Assembly (NCBI RefSeq): GCF_001548115.1
Contig: NZ_AP014821.1
Span: forward strand, 434,001 to 498,000
DNA length: 64,000 bases
Reading direction: 5' to 3'
Origin: Geminocystis sp. NIES-3709
Lineage (GTDB): Bacteria; Cyanobacteriota; Cyanobacteriia; Cyanobacteriales; Cyanobacteriaceae
The position numbers and the translations under genes were made by a program. The notes under the pieces are model-generated. The model did not search any database, had not been told where the DNA came from, and saw only the letters and a program-made list of their open reading frames with translations. Positions within the stretch are counted from its first letter, which is position 1. Each line of letters opens with the position of its first letter. Of this stretch, positions 1 to 10,818 are shown piece by piece.

Positions 1-2
1 TT

Positions 3-200
3 GAATATGGCAAAATGCGTTATAACTTATTAGGAAATGGAGGACATTGGTTTCCCGGACAAAAAGCAGATAAATTGAATGAATTCGACTTAAAAAAATG
101 TCTAATTAATAGTCCTTATAAAGACCAAATACCGAAGTTTCTAGCAGAAGCAGAGAGAATTTTAGGAGGACAAGAAGTTAAGCGTTTATCACAAAGCTAG
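3..200 (+). CDS. C-terminal end of a probable aldo/keto reductase (5' cut by window edge)
   Basis: The frame is open to the left edge and ends with TAG at 198-200, so about 65 codons are visible; the first in-frame Met (15) is almost certainly internal. The visible part has the segment RYNLLGNGGHWFPG followed by a short helical tail. From memory this resembles the C-terminus of cyanobacterial aldo/keto reductases that carry a 4Fe-4S-type cysteine motif; that motif would lie upstream of the window and cannot be checked here. The assignment is therefore weak, but the open frame and protein-like composition support a real gene end. Confidence 0.45.
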   Translation, partial: EYGKMRYNLLGNGGHWFPGQKADKLNEFDLKKCLINSPYKDQIPKFLAEAERILGGQEVKRLSQS

Positions 201-544
201 AAAACGATCGAGATTTATTTATACTCAGTAAGAGAATAAAAGATAATGGTGAGGGTAGGCAAAAACAAAACATTGTTTAATTAGATGATTGTTTTAAAGT
301 AATTTTTGTTATTTTCAATAGTTTATTTAAACTAAATTATTCCAGCAATTCCCATTTTGAGCGAAAATTTATATTATTTCAAAACAAAGAAAATAAATTG
401 GTAGTTTTTTTTATTAATTAGCTTAAAATTTTCACAATAAGAATTGCTGAAGGTAATAGATCAAAAAAAGAAAAATCTAAACTTGAAAGTAATTTTGCCT
501 TAAATTTTAAAATTCTCCTAGTCTTCTAGTCTTCCTCTGTTTAA
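201..544. other. Intergenic region, no gene seen
   Basis: 344 bases between two converging genes. No convincing ORF. It begins with a fragment GGTGAGGGTAGG (near 248-259) that matches part of a dispersed repeat seen elsewhere in the window, and it contains a long-range inverted repeat described separately (343-449). No strong T-tailed hairpin terminator was seen. Confidence 0.5.
343..449. repeat. Long-range inverted repeat, possible small MITE-like remnant
   Basis: CAGCAATTC at 343-351 is repeated in perfect inverted form (GAATTGCTG) at 441-449. The similarity extends imperfectly inward for about 25 bases on each side (AGCAATTCCCATTTTGA against AGCAATTCTTATTGTGA). About 90 bases separate the arms, too far for a simple terminator. 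It could be a decayed miniature transposable element; no target-site duplication is clear. Confidence 0.35.
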
Positions 545-2101
<1,557 letters not shown>

Positions 2102-2767
2102 CTAAAAATTAAATTTTTTAAGAGAATAATTGGCAGCTTGGGAAACTTGAGGATTAACATCTTTCGCTAAATATTTCAAGGCAGAAATACTTTTTTGAGT
2201 GTTAAAATTACCCAATGATTCTGCTAATCTTTGACGAATTAACCAGTCTTCTGACTGTGCAAATGTCAATATTTCTTCAATACAATCCTCTGCTTTTATT
2301 TCTCCTAATGCTGAAATAGCCGCTTGTTGCAAAACTGTTTCACCGCTATGTAAAGCCTCTAATAGTACTTGTTTTGCTCTAATATCTCCTAAATTTCCTA
2401 AAGATACTGCGGCACTAAATCTTACTAACCATTGTGTATCTTCATAGAACGATCGTACTAAAGCCTCAAAAGCACCTATATCTCTTAAATAACCTAAAGC
2501 ACCTGCGGCATCTGCACGAATACCATAGTCTGGATCTGTTTCTAATAATTTTACTAAGATAGGTAAACATTCATCAGTTTTTTTTACTCCTAAAGCGAAT
2601 ATTGCCATAGAACGCACTGGTAACATTTCATCATCTATTACTTTCTTAATTAAAGGTACAGCATCTTCTGCTTCTACTTCTCTTAAGGATGCAAGAGCTA
2701 ATAGTCTATCTTTAGAATTACTACTTTCCAATTTACTGCATATTTCAGTTAAGTCAACCTTACTCAT
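2102..2767 (-). CDS. HEAT-repeat protein of the NblB / CpcE-F lyase-like family
   Basis: 221 residues made almost entirely of about six HEAT/armadillo-type helical repeats of roughly 31 residues, with recurrent cores such as RSMAIFALG, RADAAGALGYL, RFSAAVSLGNLG and QQAAISALGEI. This is the architecture of PBS-lyase HEAT proteins: the phycobilin lyases CpcE/CpcF and the phycobilisome-degradation factor NblB. Length and single-gene context (no cpc or pec genes nearby) favour an NblB-like role in chromophore handling or phycobilisome turnover over a dedicated lyase subunit, but this is inference. No catalytic residues can be recognised. Start ATG at 2767. It could also be a general scaffold protein. 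Confidence 0.75.
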   Translation of the reverse strand: MSKVDLTEICSKLESSNSKDRLLALASLREVEAEDAVPLIKKVIDDEMLPVRSMAIFALGVKKTDECLPILVKLLETDPDYGIRADAAGALGYLRDIGAFEALVRSFYEDTQWLVRFSAAVSLGNLGDIRAKQVLLEALHSGETVLQQAAISALGEIKAEDCIEEILTFAQSEDWLIRQRLAESLGNFNTQKSISALKYLAKDVNPQVSQAANYSLKKFNF

Positions 2768-2815
2768 ATTTTTCTCAATATTTCTTTACAATTCTCATTA
2801 TAGGCGATCGATTTG

Positions 2816-2850
2816 TAGAATTTAGAATTTAGGATGTAGAATTTAGAAGC
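2816..2850. repeat. Heptamer tandem repeat (TAGAATT type)
   Basis: Units TAGAATT, TAGAATT, TAGGATG, TAGAATT, TAGAAGC follow each other in register of seven just upstream of the HEAT gene start. This is one of about 15 loci with period-7 repeats in the window, of the short tandemly repeated repetitive (STRR) kind known from cyanobacteria. Confidence 0.7.
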
Positions 2851-2975
2851 TATAATTATTCCTATTATCAAATTTATTATAAATAATTTAAAATTTTTAT
2901 GTTTAAGTCTTATTAAGATTCAGTATATGAATTAGTCTTTATATTTTAAAATTTATCGATCGTTTATTTAGTTTT

Positions 2976-5900
2976 ATGAATCTACAAAAAGTAATTTTAA
3001 CTCTCAAAAGTTTAACAGAATTAGAAATACAGAATAATTGGTTTTATCTCGATCGAGATTTAGATAATTCACCCATAAATATAGATCAAAATTGGCAAAA
3101 AGGTATAGTTAATGAAAAAAATTATTTAGTTTGGGAAAAAGGTAATCAAGTCAGATGGTTTGCTCAAAAAATTATAATTCCTAAAAGTTTAAATAATAAT
3201 TATCCTTTAGATAGTTTAAGTTTAAGAATTGCCCTAACATGGTGGGCAGAATTAGCACAAATTTTTGTCAATGGTAAATTGGTTTGTGAAGGAGATTTAT
3301 TTGATTGTTCTAGTAGAATTTTATTCACAGAAAAAGTAAATATTGGGGAAGAATATATTATTAGTTTACGATTAGTTAGTCCTAGTCATGATATTGGTGG
3401 TTTAATGGCTTCTAAATGCCTTTATGAGAGTAATTATAATGATATTGATCCTAGTTTTATAGCGAATGAATTAACTATTTTAGAAAAATATATCAATCAA
3501 TTTTATCCTGAAAAAAATACTTTTTTAGAAGAAGAAGTTAGTAAAATTAATTGGAATGTAATTAATAATCAGTCTTTATTTAGACAAGAATTAGCTAACT
3601 TAAGAAATCGTCTTTTACCCCTATCTAACTATATTAAAGAAAGAAACTTTTATTTACTAGGTCATGCTCATTTGGATATGGCTTGGTTATGGACTTTAGA
3701 AGAAACCTATGAAGTTGCTCAACGGACTTTTAATTCTGTTTTAAATCTTCAAAAAAACTATTCTTATTTAACTTTTGGTCATACAACTGCCTATCTATAT
3801 AAATGGATAGAAAATCATAATTTGCCATTATTTACTCAAATTCAACAAGCTGTTAAAAATAATTTATGGGAAATTTTAGGAGGAATGTGGGTTGAACCTG
3901 ATGTAAATTTAATTAGTGGAGAATCTCTAGTTAGACAGTTATTATATGGGCAAAAATATTTTTTAGAAAAGTTTGGTAAATATAACAATATAGCATGGTT
4001 ACCTGATACTTTTGGTTTTCCTTGGCAGTTACCACAAATTTTACAACAAGCAGAAATTAATTACTTTGTAACAGGCAAATTACACTGGAATGATACAAAT
4101 AAATTTCCTTATGGTTGTTTTTGGTGGCAATCTCCTGATGGTAGTCGTATTTTTAGCTTGATGTCTCCTCCTAATGTTGCCGGAGTGATGGATACCAATC
4201 CTCTTACCATGACTAACTATAGTGTAGATTGGGAGAACCAGACGGGGTTAAAAGATGTGTTTTGGCTTCCGGGAGTGGGAGATCATGGAGGAGGCCCGAC
4301 TCGTGATATGTTAGAGGTAGGAAAACGTTACGATCGATCTCCTTTTTTTCCTAAGTTAAATTTTACAACTGCTCAAGAATATTTAGAAAAAATTAGCAGT
4401 ATTTCTTGTGACAATTTACCTGTTTGGAATAATGAACTTTACTTAGAATTACATAGAGGTTGTTATACAACTCATGGAGATCAAAAATACTTTAATCGCT
4501 ACTCAGAAAAACTATTATATCAAGCAGAACTATTTTCAACTATTGCGAATATTTTATCTCGAAAATTTAAACAAAAATTAAACATAAATGCTGATCATCA
4601 AAAAAGAATAAAAGAAAATTGGCAAAAAGTTTTATTAAATCAATTTCATGATATTTTACCCGGTACTTCTATAACTCCAGTTTTCACTGAAGCAAATCAA
4701 CTTTGGCAAGAAATTATTAATGATACTGAATCTATTTTACAAGATTCTTTAACCTCGATCACCTCTTATATAAATTTTGATAAAATTTCACAAAAAAACT
4801 ATCAAATAATAGTAATTTTTAATTCTTTAAATTGGCAACGATCGGAAATTATTGAAATAGATATTAACAATGATAATGGAATATTATATAATGTATTTGA
4901 TGAGAATGGAAAATCATTAAAAACTCAAATTTCCAAAGACGGTAAACTATTATTTTTTGCTAAAAATATTCCTAGTATCGGTTATAAATCATTTTATCTT
5001 AAATCTAATGAAACAGAAAAAATAACTTCTTTCATTGAGGAAAAAAATGTTTTAAATAATGAGAATTATATTTTAGAAAATCAATATATCAAGGTTAATA
5101 TCGATATAGAGACAGGAAATATAATTAGTTTTTATGACAAAATCAATAATCAAGAAGTTTTAAATGGTTATGGTAATGAATTACAATTATTCGAGGATAA
5201 GGGGCAATATTGGGATGCGTGGAATATTGATCCTCATTATCAAAATTATCCCCTAGAAAATCCGACTTTAACATCTATTAAATGGTTAGAAAAAGGATTA
5301 TTAAGACAAATCATAAGAATAGAAAAAACTTTTAATCGATCGAGTTTTATTCAGGATTATATTTTAAACTTTAATACTCCTATATTAACCATAAAAAATA
5401 AAGTTCATTGGCAAGAGGACTATACTTTATTAAAAGTTAATTTTCCTTTAAAAATAGAAAGTAATTTTGTTACTTATGACATTGCCTGTGGCAATATTAA
5501 ACGAACAACAAAACCTGAAACAGACAGAGAAAAAGCACAATGGGAAGTTTGCGGACATTATTGGGCAGATTTAAGTAATAATAATTATGGTGTAAGTTTG
5601 CTTAATGATTGTAAATATGGTTATGACAGTAAGCCAAATCAATTAAGATTAACTTTATTGCGTAGTCCAAAATGGCCAGATGAAAAATGTGATCGTGTAA
5701 CGCCACTTGGTGAACAAGGTTATCATGAATTTAGTTATAGTTTATATCCTCATAAAAATGATTGGAAAAAAGGGAATACTGTTAAAAAAGGTTATGAATT
5801 AAATGTACCTTTACAAATTTTATTTTTAGATAAGAAAAAAGCACAATTATCAGTTTTACCTACTACTACTGAATTAATCAAAATAAATGCAGATAATTTA

Positions 5901-6107
5901 ATCTTAATGGCATTAAAAATAACAGAAGAAGATTCTAATAAAATTCTTTTTCGAGGTTATGAATGTTATGGAGATTATTGTGATTTTACTTTTAAAAGCA
6001 TATTAGATTTTTCCCTCAAAACTAGAGTTAATTTATTAGAACATCCCGTTAAAAATCAAAATCAAAAAATTAAACCCTATCAAATTTTTAGTTTTATTTG
6101 TGAATAA
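2976..6107 (+). CDS. GH38 family alpha-mannosidase
   Basis: 1043 residues, normal length for family 38 retaining alpha-mannosidases, which cut alpha-mannosyl bonds using a bound divalent metal. Visible signatures: the metal-ligand motif GHAHLDMAWLW (about residues 229-239), WLPDTFGFPWQLPQ with the likely nucleophile Asp (about residue 343), and NQFHDILPGTSI (about residue 557) with the third metal-ligand region. The N-terminal 150 residues form a beta-rich ancillary region and the last 400 the usual beta-sandwich domains. No signal peptide, so cytoplasmic action is likely (recycling of mannosides or glycan fragments). It is followed 66 bases later by a GNAT gene in the same direction, and a convergent glucosidase lies beyond. 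Confidence 0.95.
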   Translation: MNLQKVILTLKSLTELEIQNNWFYLDRDLDNSPINIDQNWQKGIVNEKNYLVWEKGNQVRWFAQKIIIPKSLNNNYPLDSLSLRIALTWWAELAQIFVNGKLVCEGDLFDCSSRILFTEKVNIGEEYIISLRLVSPSHDIGGLMASKCLYESNYNDIDPSFIANELTILEKYINQFYPEKNTFLEEEVSKINWNVINNQSLFRQELANLRNRLLPLSNYIKERNFYLLGHAHLDMAWLWTLEETYEVAQRTFNSVLNLQKNYSYLTFGHTTAYLYKWIENHNLPLFTQIQQAVKNNLWEILGGMWVEPDVNLISGESLVRQLLYGQKYFLEKFGKYNNIAWLPDTFGFPWQLPQILQQAEINYFVTGKLHWNDTNKFPYGCFWWQSPDGSRIFSLMSPPNVAGVMDTNPLTMTNYSVDWENQTGLKDVFWLPGVGDHGGGPTRDMLEVGKRYDRSPFFPKLNFTTAQEYLEKISSISCDNLPVWNNELYLELHRGCYTTHGDQKYFNRYSEKLLYQAELFSTIANILSRKFKQKLNINADHQKRIKENWQKVLLNQFHDILPGTSITPVFTEANQLWQEIINDTESILQDSLTSITSYINFDKISQKNYQIIVIFNSLNWQRSEIIEIDINNDNGILYNVFDENGKSLKTQISKDGKLLFFAKNIPSIGYKSFYLKSNETEKITSFIEEKNVLNNENYILENQYIKVNIDIETGNIISFYDKINNQEVLNGYGNELQLFEDKGQYWDAWNIDPHYQNYPLENPTLTSIKWLEKGLLRQIIRIEKTFNRSSFIQDYILNFNTPILTIKNKVHWQEDYTLLKVNFPLKIESNFVTYDIACGNIKRTTKPETDREKAQWEVCGHYWADLSNNNYGVSLLNDCKYGYDSKPNQLRLTLLRSPKWPDEKCDRVTPLGEQGYHEFSYSLYPHKNDWKKGNTVKKGYELNVPLQILFLDKKKAQLSVLPTTTELIKINADNLILMALKITEEDSNKILFRGYECYGDYCDFTFKSILDFSLKTRVNLLEHPVKNQNQKIKPYQIFSFICE

Positions 6108-6173
6108 ATAATATTTAACTACTTATATTTTTGAAAAATAATTTACTTCAAGTTATTAACAATAAAAATATTT

Positions 6174-6650
6174 ATGACAATTATAATTCGCAATATACAA
6201 CCTTCTGATTATAAAGTGATTATTTCAGTGATTGATGAATGGTGGCATGGGAGAAAGATGAGAGATATGTTACCTAAACTTTTTTTTATTCATTTTCAAG
6301 AAACCAGTTTTATTGTGGAAAAAGAAAATAAAATAATTGGATTTTTAATCGGTTTTTTATCTCAAACTCATTCAGAAGAAGCATATATTCATTTCAGCGG
6401 AATTGATCCTAATTTTCGTCAACAAGGTTTAGGAAATTCTTTATATCACAAATTTTTTCAAGTAGTTCAAAAATACGATCGTAAACGAGTAAAATGTGTA
6501 ACGTCTCCTCTTAATAAAAATTCGATCGCTTTTCATTTACGCTTAGGATTTGAGATAGAAAAAGGAAATGCTACCGAAAAAGATATTTCCTACCACTTAA
6601 ACTATGATGGAGATGGAGAGCATCGAGTATTATTTATTAAACAGTTATAA
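6174..6650 (+). CDS. GNAT family N-acetyltransferase
   Basis: 158 residues with the GNAT acetyl-CoA fold: motif A appears as GIDPNFRQQGLGNSLYHKF (about residues 78-96, the R/Q-x-x-G-x-G/A loop that binds the pyrophosphate of CoA) and a C-terminal NKNSIAFHLRLGFEIEKG strand-helix. The substrate is unknown. It lies 66 bases after the alpha-mannosidase in the same direction and could share its transcript; a role in amino-sugar or protein acetylation is only a guess. Confidence 0.9.
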   Translation: MTIIIRNIQPSDYKVIISVIDEWWHGRKMRDMLPKLFFIHFQETSFIVEKENKIIGFLIGFLSQTHSEEAYIHFSGIDPNFRQQGLGNSLYHKFFQVVQKYDRKRVKCVTSPLNKNSIAFHLRLGFEIEKGNATEKDISYHLNYDGDGEHRVLFIKQL

Positions 6651-6705
6651 TTCTAATCAATATTGAGAATTAAGCTAAGTACCTTAATGTTATAAGTATT
6701 TAACT

Positions 6706-6755
6706 TAACACCTAATACCCACTACCTAACACCTTTTTCAAGTAATAATTTATCG
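6706..6755 (-). repeat. Dispersed intergenic repeat with heptamer tail (family B copy 1)
   Basis: Lies between two converging genes. Read on the minus strand it starts GATAAATTATTACTTG, continues AAAAAGGTGTTAGGTA and ends in period-7 TTAGGTG-like units. The first 32 bases agree at 30 positions with a copy at 16296-16327 and more loosely with one at 24673-24708. Confidence 0.75.
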
Positions 6756-6777
6756 TACTCAAAATGAGAAAGCCATT

Positions 6778-9183
6778 TTATTTATTTAAAACATGATAAA
6801 TTGCCCAAATCGCCATGGCACGTAAATAATGACTGGCACGAAATGTACCGACTGCGGTTATGGCTTCAGGGGTACGAAATTGTAACCCATTTTCATAAAC
6901 TTGTTTAACTACCGTTTCTGCTACTTTCAAGCCTTCTTCTTTCATGCCGTTAAGTATCATAAAAGCAACGATGCCATAATTAATACCTGTCCATACTTCC
7001 AGAGGATGAGTATCATTTTCTTTCATGGGTTTCCCGTCTGGTTTTAAACCGTTGGCAATACCAAATTTACCGTCATGAAATTTCAAAAAACAAGCATCAT
7101 AAACCTTATTTAAAGTCGATCGAACATACTCAGATTCTACCACATCAGGTAATCCTAAAATCTGGGCATAAAATTGTCCTGAAAGTTGATCCGCCATAAC
7201 TACATCAGAACCACTCTGACTATCTAAGTTATAGTATTCACCATTCCACAGAGTTTGATGATAAATTGCCCTTGATTTTGCTAACCAATCAGCAAAAATT
7301 TCGATCGAACTTCTAATACCTTCAGGGAAATCATCAGGTTGTAAATTAGGATTCATGGGAGGATTTGCCATCAAAATTTTACCAATAGCGATAGCCGCTT
7401 CAAGAGAAACAATCCATAAACCACCACAATAGGCACTAATACCTTGTAATCGCCAATCATCAAAAGTTTGATCTGGTGCCCCTGAATTTTCAGGAATACC
7501 GTCACCGTCTAAATCAAAACCTTTTACATAATGGAGGGTTTCCACAATACTATCCCAACATTCCCACAGAAAATCTTGATCTTGACTTCCCGTAAAAAGA
7601 TAATCTCGATAGACTTGCAGAACAAAATCGCAACCGAGATCCTTCCATAAATTACAATCTTGATAGCTAGTATAGTTAGTTTTTTCCCAAGGGTGTTCAT
7701 TAGGCGCACCTAAGTCGTGGGGAGTTGCTCCTTTCGCCTTTCTAATGGCACTAGCACGGTTATAACCGATAATACGAGGAGTATCGTCAGAGTGAGAAAT
7801 GGCATGACTAAAAGCCTCTAAAATTGACTTATCTAAACGAGGCCAAAGCATGATCATAGAAAACGAACCATAAAGCCTCACATCTAAACTTTCATACCAT
7901 CGATAATCAATACATTCTAACACCCCAAACTGTCCCACAGGATCATTTTCTGTAGCCGCAGTCCATAAACTACCACCATCGGCAAGTAAATATAACTCGT
8001 TAAATAATGCCATCTTGAGCCAATCGGGTAAATTCGATCGTATTAAAATGGGTTTTTGCCATTCATTGATGCGATTTTGCCACATATCACTATGTTTTAA
8101 AGCAGTACGCACGATCGACCAAGCATTTTTACCATTTCTACCGAAAAAGTCTGTATAACGGCGATAATAGTTGATTCCTTGAGCAAATTCAGTGACGGGG
8201 AAATCCCATGCTAAAACAAACGGAATTTTCTTCGTTTTACCCGGCTTAATAGTAAATCTAATCGCCATAGCCCCGGCAATTTGTTCTCCCGGCTCTGCGG
8301 GTGTCTCATCTTGGTAGTCTGGCAATGTTCCGTTCATGGCAAAATAATCCCATAACTCACTACCATCTCCTTTAGGATTCCATCGACTATGATAAAACAC
8401 CTCTAAGGTAGGATTGGTAACACTAGCGATCGCAAATTGTCCTTCTCCTTCTTGGGGCTCATCATTCATGCGTATTCGATCGAATAGACAACCTACTCTA
8501 AAATTATCTTGAATCCACTGATTAAGATTCCCCGTGCTATCCCCCCACCGAGGTTGATATTCATACTCAGGGCTACCATCATCACGAACTTTAACCGTAG
8601 GGCTTTTTATGGTATTAGTAAACCAACCGACGCTATTTTGCCATGAAAACATGATACTAAGAGTAATTTCTTTATCCGTGGGATTATGGATACTCCAATC
8701 AAATACCGCTACAGGATAACTTGCCTCTTGATAACTGCCTCCCCAAATAGGAGAAAATTGCTCACAAATTAGATGAGATTTAAAAACCCCTTGATAGTCA
8801 AACCAACTACGGGGATACAAAGCAGAATAAGTACCTTGCCCTTGAGGATACCATGCCCAGCTAGATAAACTACCATTGTCAGGAGGAGTGGTACTCATAG
8901 CGTAAACTTGGGGAGATTCTCCTTCTACTTGCTCAAATACACTAAACTGACAAGCAGATAAAGCCTTAAAAATATGATTACCGCCGTCAATATGCCAGAG
9001 ATTAAAGTCACCGTTAACGCCTCTACCAATACAACCGCTACCAAATCCTCCCAATGGCATTCCATGATTAGCACCATCATCGAGATTACTGGCATAACGA
9101 ACAGTATAAGGCTTTTCCCAAATTTTGCCAATTTCACATTGCCAAGCTGAAGGTGGAATATTTGGTAATTCGATTTTAAGCAT
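6778..9183 (-). CDS. GH116 family beta-glucosidase / glucosylceramidase-like protein
   Basis: 801 residues, matching bacterial members of family 116 related to the human non-lysosomal glucosylceramidase GBA2. An N-terminal beta-sandwich domain begins with the conserved MPLGGFGSGCIGRG stretch (about residues 42-55), and an (alpha/alpha)6 catalytic domain follows. The likely nucleophile is Glu423 in FGVLECIDYRWYE and the likely acid/base is Asp571 in GAPDQTFDDW. No signal peptide is evident. Convergent with the alpha-mannosidase/GNAT pair. The natural substrate in cyanobacteria (glucosyl lipid, glucosylglycerol or cellulose-type glucoside) cannot be decided from sequence. Confidence 0.93.
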   Translation of the reverse strand: MLKIELPNIPPSAWQCEIGKIWEKPYTVRYASNLDDGANHGMPLGGFGSGCIGRGVNGDFNLWHIDGGNHIFKALSACQFSVFEQVEGESPQVYAMSTTPPDNGSLSSWAWYPQGQGTYSALYPRSWFDYQGVFKSHLICEQFSPIWGGSYQEASYPVAVFDWSIHNPTDKEITLSIMFSWQNSVGWFTNTIKSPTVKVRDDGSPEYEYQPRWGDSTGNLNQWIQDNFRVGCLFDRIRMNDEPQEGEGQFAIASVTNPTLEVFYHSRWNPKGDGSELWDYFAMNGTLPDYQDETPAEPGEQIAGAMAIRFTIKPGKTKKIPFVLAWDFPVTEFAQGINYYRRYTDFFGRNGKNAWSIVRTALKHSDMWQNRINEWQKPILIRSNLPDWLKMALFNELYLLADGGSLWTAATENDPVGQFGVLECIDYRWYESLDVRLYGSFSMIMLWPRLDKSILEAFSHAISHSDDTPRIIGYNRASAIRKAKGATPHDLGAPNEHPWEKTNYTSYQDCNLWKDLGCDFVLQVYRDYLFTGSQDQDFLWECWDSIVETLHYVKGFDLDGDGIPENSGAPDQTFDDWRLQGISAYCGGLWIVSLEAAIAIGKILMANPPMNPNLQPDDFPEGIRSSIEIFADWLAKSRAIYHQTLWNGEYYNLDSQSGSDVVMADQLSGQFYAQILGLPDVVESEYVRSTLNKVYDACFLKFHDGKFGIANGLKPDGKPMKENDTHPLEVWTGINYGIVAFMILNGMKEEGLKVAETVVKQVYENGLQFRTPEAITAVGTFRASHYLRAMAIWAIYHVLNK

Positions 9184-9267
9184 ATTGACGGATTGAAAAA
9201 GAGATTTTTTTAAATATTAAGCTATTTAGCACCTAAGTTCTTGTTGAATTTTTTTTCATACTAAAAA

Positions 9268-10221
9268 CTACAGTAAACAAAGTTCTCCAGCCACTTCTAA
9301 ACGTCTATAATCGTCAATTCTTAAAAACTTATCTCCCAAATTCTCGGCTACCGTGGGAGTAATCCATCCCATTTGTTTTAAAACATGAATAGCGGTAGCA
9401 TATTTAGCCCGTTTTGCACCGTCAAGAATTTTGATGGCTAAACCCATATTTTGACCAATATTTCCGATACATTGGATACCTTCTGCCCCAGATTTACTAA
9501 CTAGCATTCCATCTGTTAGGTTCATCAATTCTGTATCAAATGCCCCCTCCCCTGCTACCATCGTGGGATGATGAGTCATCGCTCTAACAATTCTTTCTAA
9601 GTCGATACTGTTGCCTGATGCTAATTTAGCGTAAAGGGTTGCCATTTGTCCTAATTCTAAGGCGTAGGTAGGGACACCACAATCATCTCTCGCTGTCATG
9701 ATTTCTGCCCCGGGAATACATAATAATTCCGCTACTTTATTTAAAATTAACTGTTGTACGGGGTTCGATCGATGAAAATAAGTATCTAAATCCCAATTTC
9801 TTTGTTGACACACTGCTAACATTCCAGCGTGTTTGCCTGAACAGTTGTGTTGTAAGGCACTATCTTTTCCTTCGGGAATGGGGCATTTTAAGTAACTAGG
9901 TTCAATATCTGAGCGCCAAAGAATATTAAATACTTGTCTTGCTTGTTCAATTTTACCTTGATGAGAACTACATACAATAGCTAAGTCTTTGTCGTTTAAG
10001 TCGAATCTTTCCATTACTCCAGTGCTTGTTACTGCAAGGGCTTGAAAGGGTTTCATGGACGATCGCATAAAGGATACGGTTTCAGGATCTCCGGCTACAG
10101 CTAGAATACGTCCTCGATCATCTGCGACAACTACTTCTCCTTGATGGATAGATTCCACGATACCTTCTCTGAGGAGATGTACTTCTAAACGGGAATAAGG
10201 GGGGCGTTTTAGTCTTGTCAT
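9268..10221 (-). CDS. Asparaginase II family protein
   Basis: 317 residues of the bacterial asparaginase II family (serine-beta-lactamase-like core), which hydrolyses L-asparagine to aspartate and ammonia. Recognisable stretches: SFMRSSMKPFQALAV (about residues 49-63) carrying the SxxK-like motif, IVCSSHQGK (82-90), HNCSGKHAGMLA (about 127-138) and DDCGVPTYAL. Last gene of a leftward set rsfS, CGLD27-like, asparaginase, with 64 bases to the gene before it; this trio is commonly kept together in cyanobacteria. Unrelated to type I/II periplasmic asparaginases AnsA/AnsB. Confidence 0.9.
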   Translation of the reverse strand: MTRLKRPPYSRLEVHLLREGIVESIHQGEVVVADDRGRILAVAGDPETVSFMRSSMKPFQALAVTSTGVMERFDLNDKDLAIVCSSHQGKIEQARQVFNILWRSDIEPSYLKCPIPEGKDSALQHNCSGKHAGMLAVCQQRNWDLDTYFHRSNPVQQLILNKVAELLCIPGAEIMTARDDCGVPTYALELGQMATLYAKLASGNSIDLERIVRAMTHHPTMVAGEGAFDTELMNLTDGMLVSKSGAEGIQCIGNIGQNMGLAIKILDGAKRAKYATAIHVLKQMGWITPTVAENLGDKFLRIDDYRRLEVAGELCLL

Positions 10222-10285
10222 GGTGATGATTTAAGGCGATCGATACTAATTCAAATATTTATTGTCTATGGTCTCTGGTTGATTG

Positions 10286-10789
10286 TCAATTAGGGATTAG
10301 CCATAGAGTTATTCCACCGCTACCCATTAAACCTAAAAGCAAGATTAAACTTTTTTGTAACTTTTTTAATAATGGTTGTACCTGATACTGAAAAATTAGT
10401 TGATCTCGACGATAAAATTCTGGGGGTTTTTCCCACACTTGTCCATCATACCAACTAGATTCTTCATATACTATCTTAGTTTTTCTGAGTCGATCGCCGA
10501 TATATCTCCATCCCAAATATAAACGGACTAGAGCAAATCCCACAAAAAAAGAAGAACCTAATAAACTACATAACAAAAAAGAAAAAAAGGTTTCTTGAGG
10601 GGGGAAACTAGCGGCAGAAATAGGGACACAAATTAATAAACTAAGAATTATCACCCATGTTAATTTACGAGCAAATTGCCATTTTGGCAGTATCACCCAA
10701 CTAAAAAACCATGACTGTGCTAACTCTTGATATTCATTAAGAGGTTGTTGTTCTAATGGTACAGGACAAAATGTAGTCGATTCAGTCAT
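10286..10789 (-). CDS. CGLD27-like membrane protein (DUF1230)
   Basis: 167 residues, conserved in cyanobacteria, algae and plants (the green-lineage protein CGLD27). Two hydrophobic segments (about residues 43-62 and 71-90) are followed by an RLYLGWRYIGDRL stretch, a WYDGQVWEKP motif typical of the family and a C-terminal hydrophobic helix. Function not established; in eukaryotes the family is chloroplast-associated and has been linked to stress or iron-related phenotypes. It sits 29 bases after rsfS and 64 bases before the asparaginase gene, all leftward, so probably one operon. Confidence 0.88.
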   Translation of the reverse strand: MTESTTFCPVPLEQQPLNEYQELAQSWFFSWVILPKWQFARKLTWVIILSLLICVPISAASFPPQETFFSFLLCSLLGSSFFVGFALVRLYLGWRYIGDRLRKTKIVYEESSWYDGQVWEKPPEFYRRDQLIFQYQVQPLLKKLQKSLILLLGLMGSGGITLWLIPN

Positions 10790-10818
10790 AAATATAAGAG
10801 TTAGGTAAAAGCTAATTT

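Noticed and set aside
8925-9137. Minus-strand 70-codon frame inside the GH116 gene
   Set aside because: It is a shifted-frame shadow of the conserved GH116 N-terminus.
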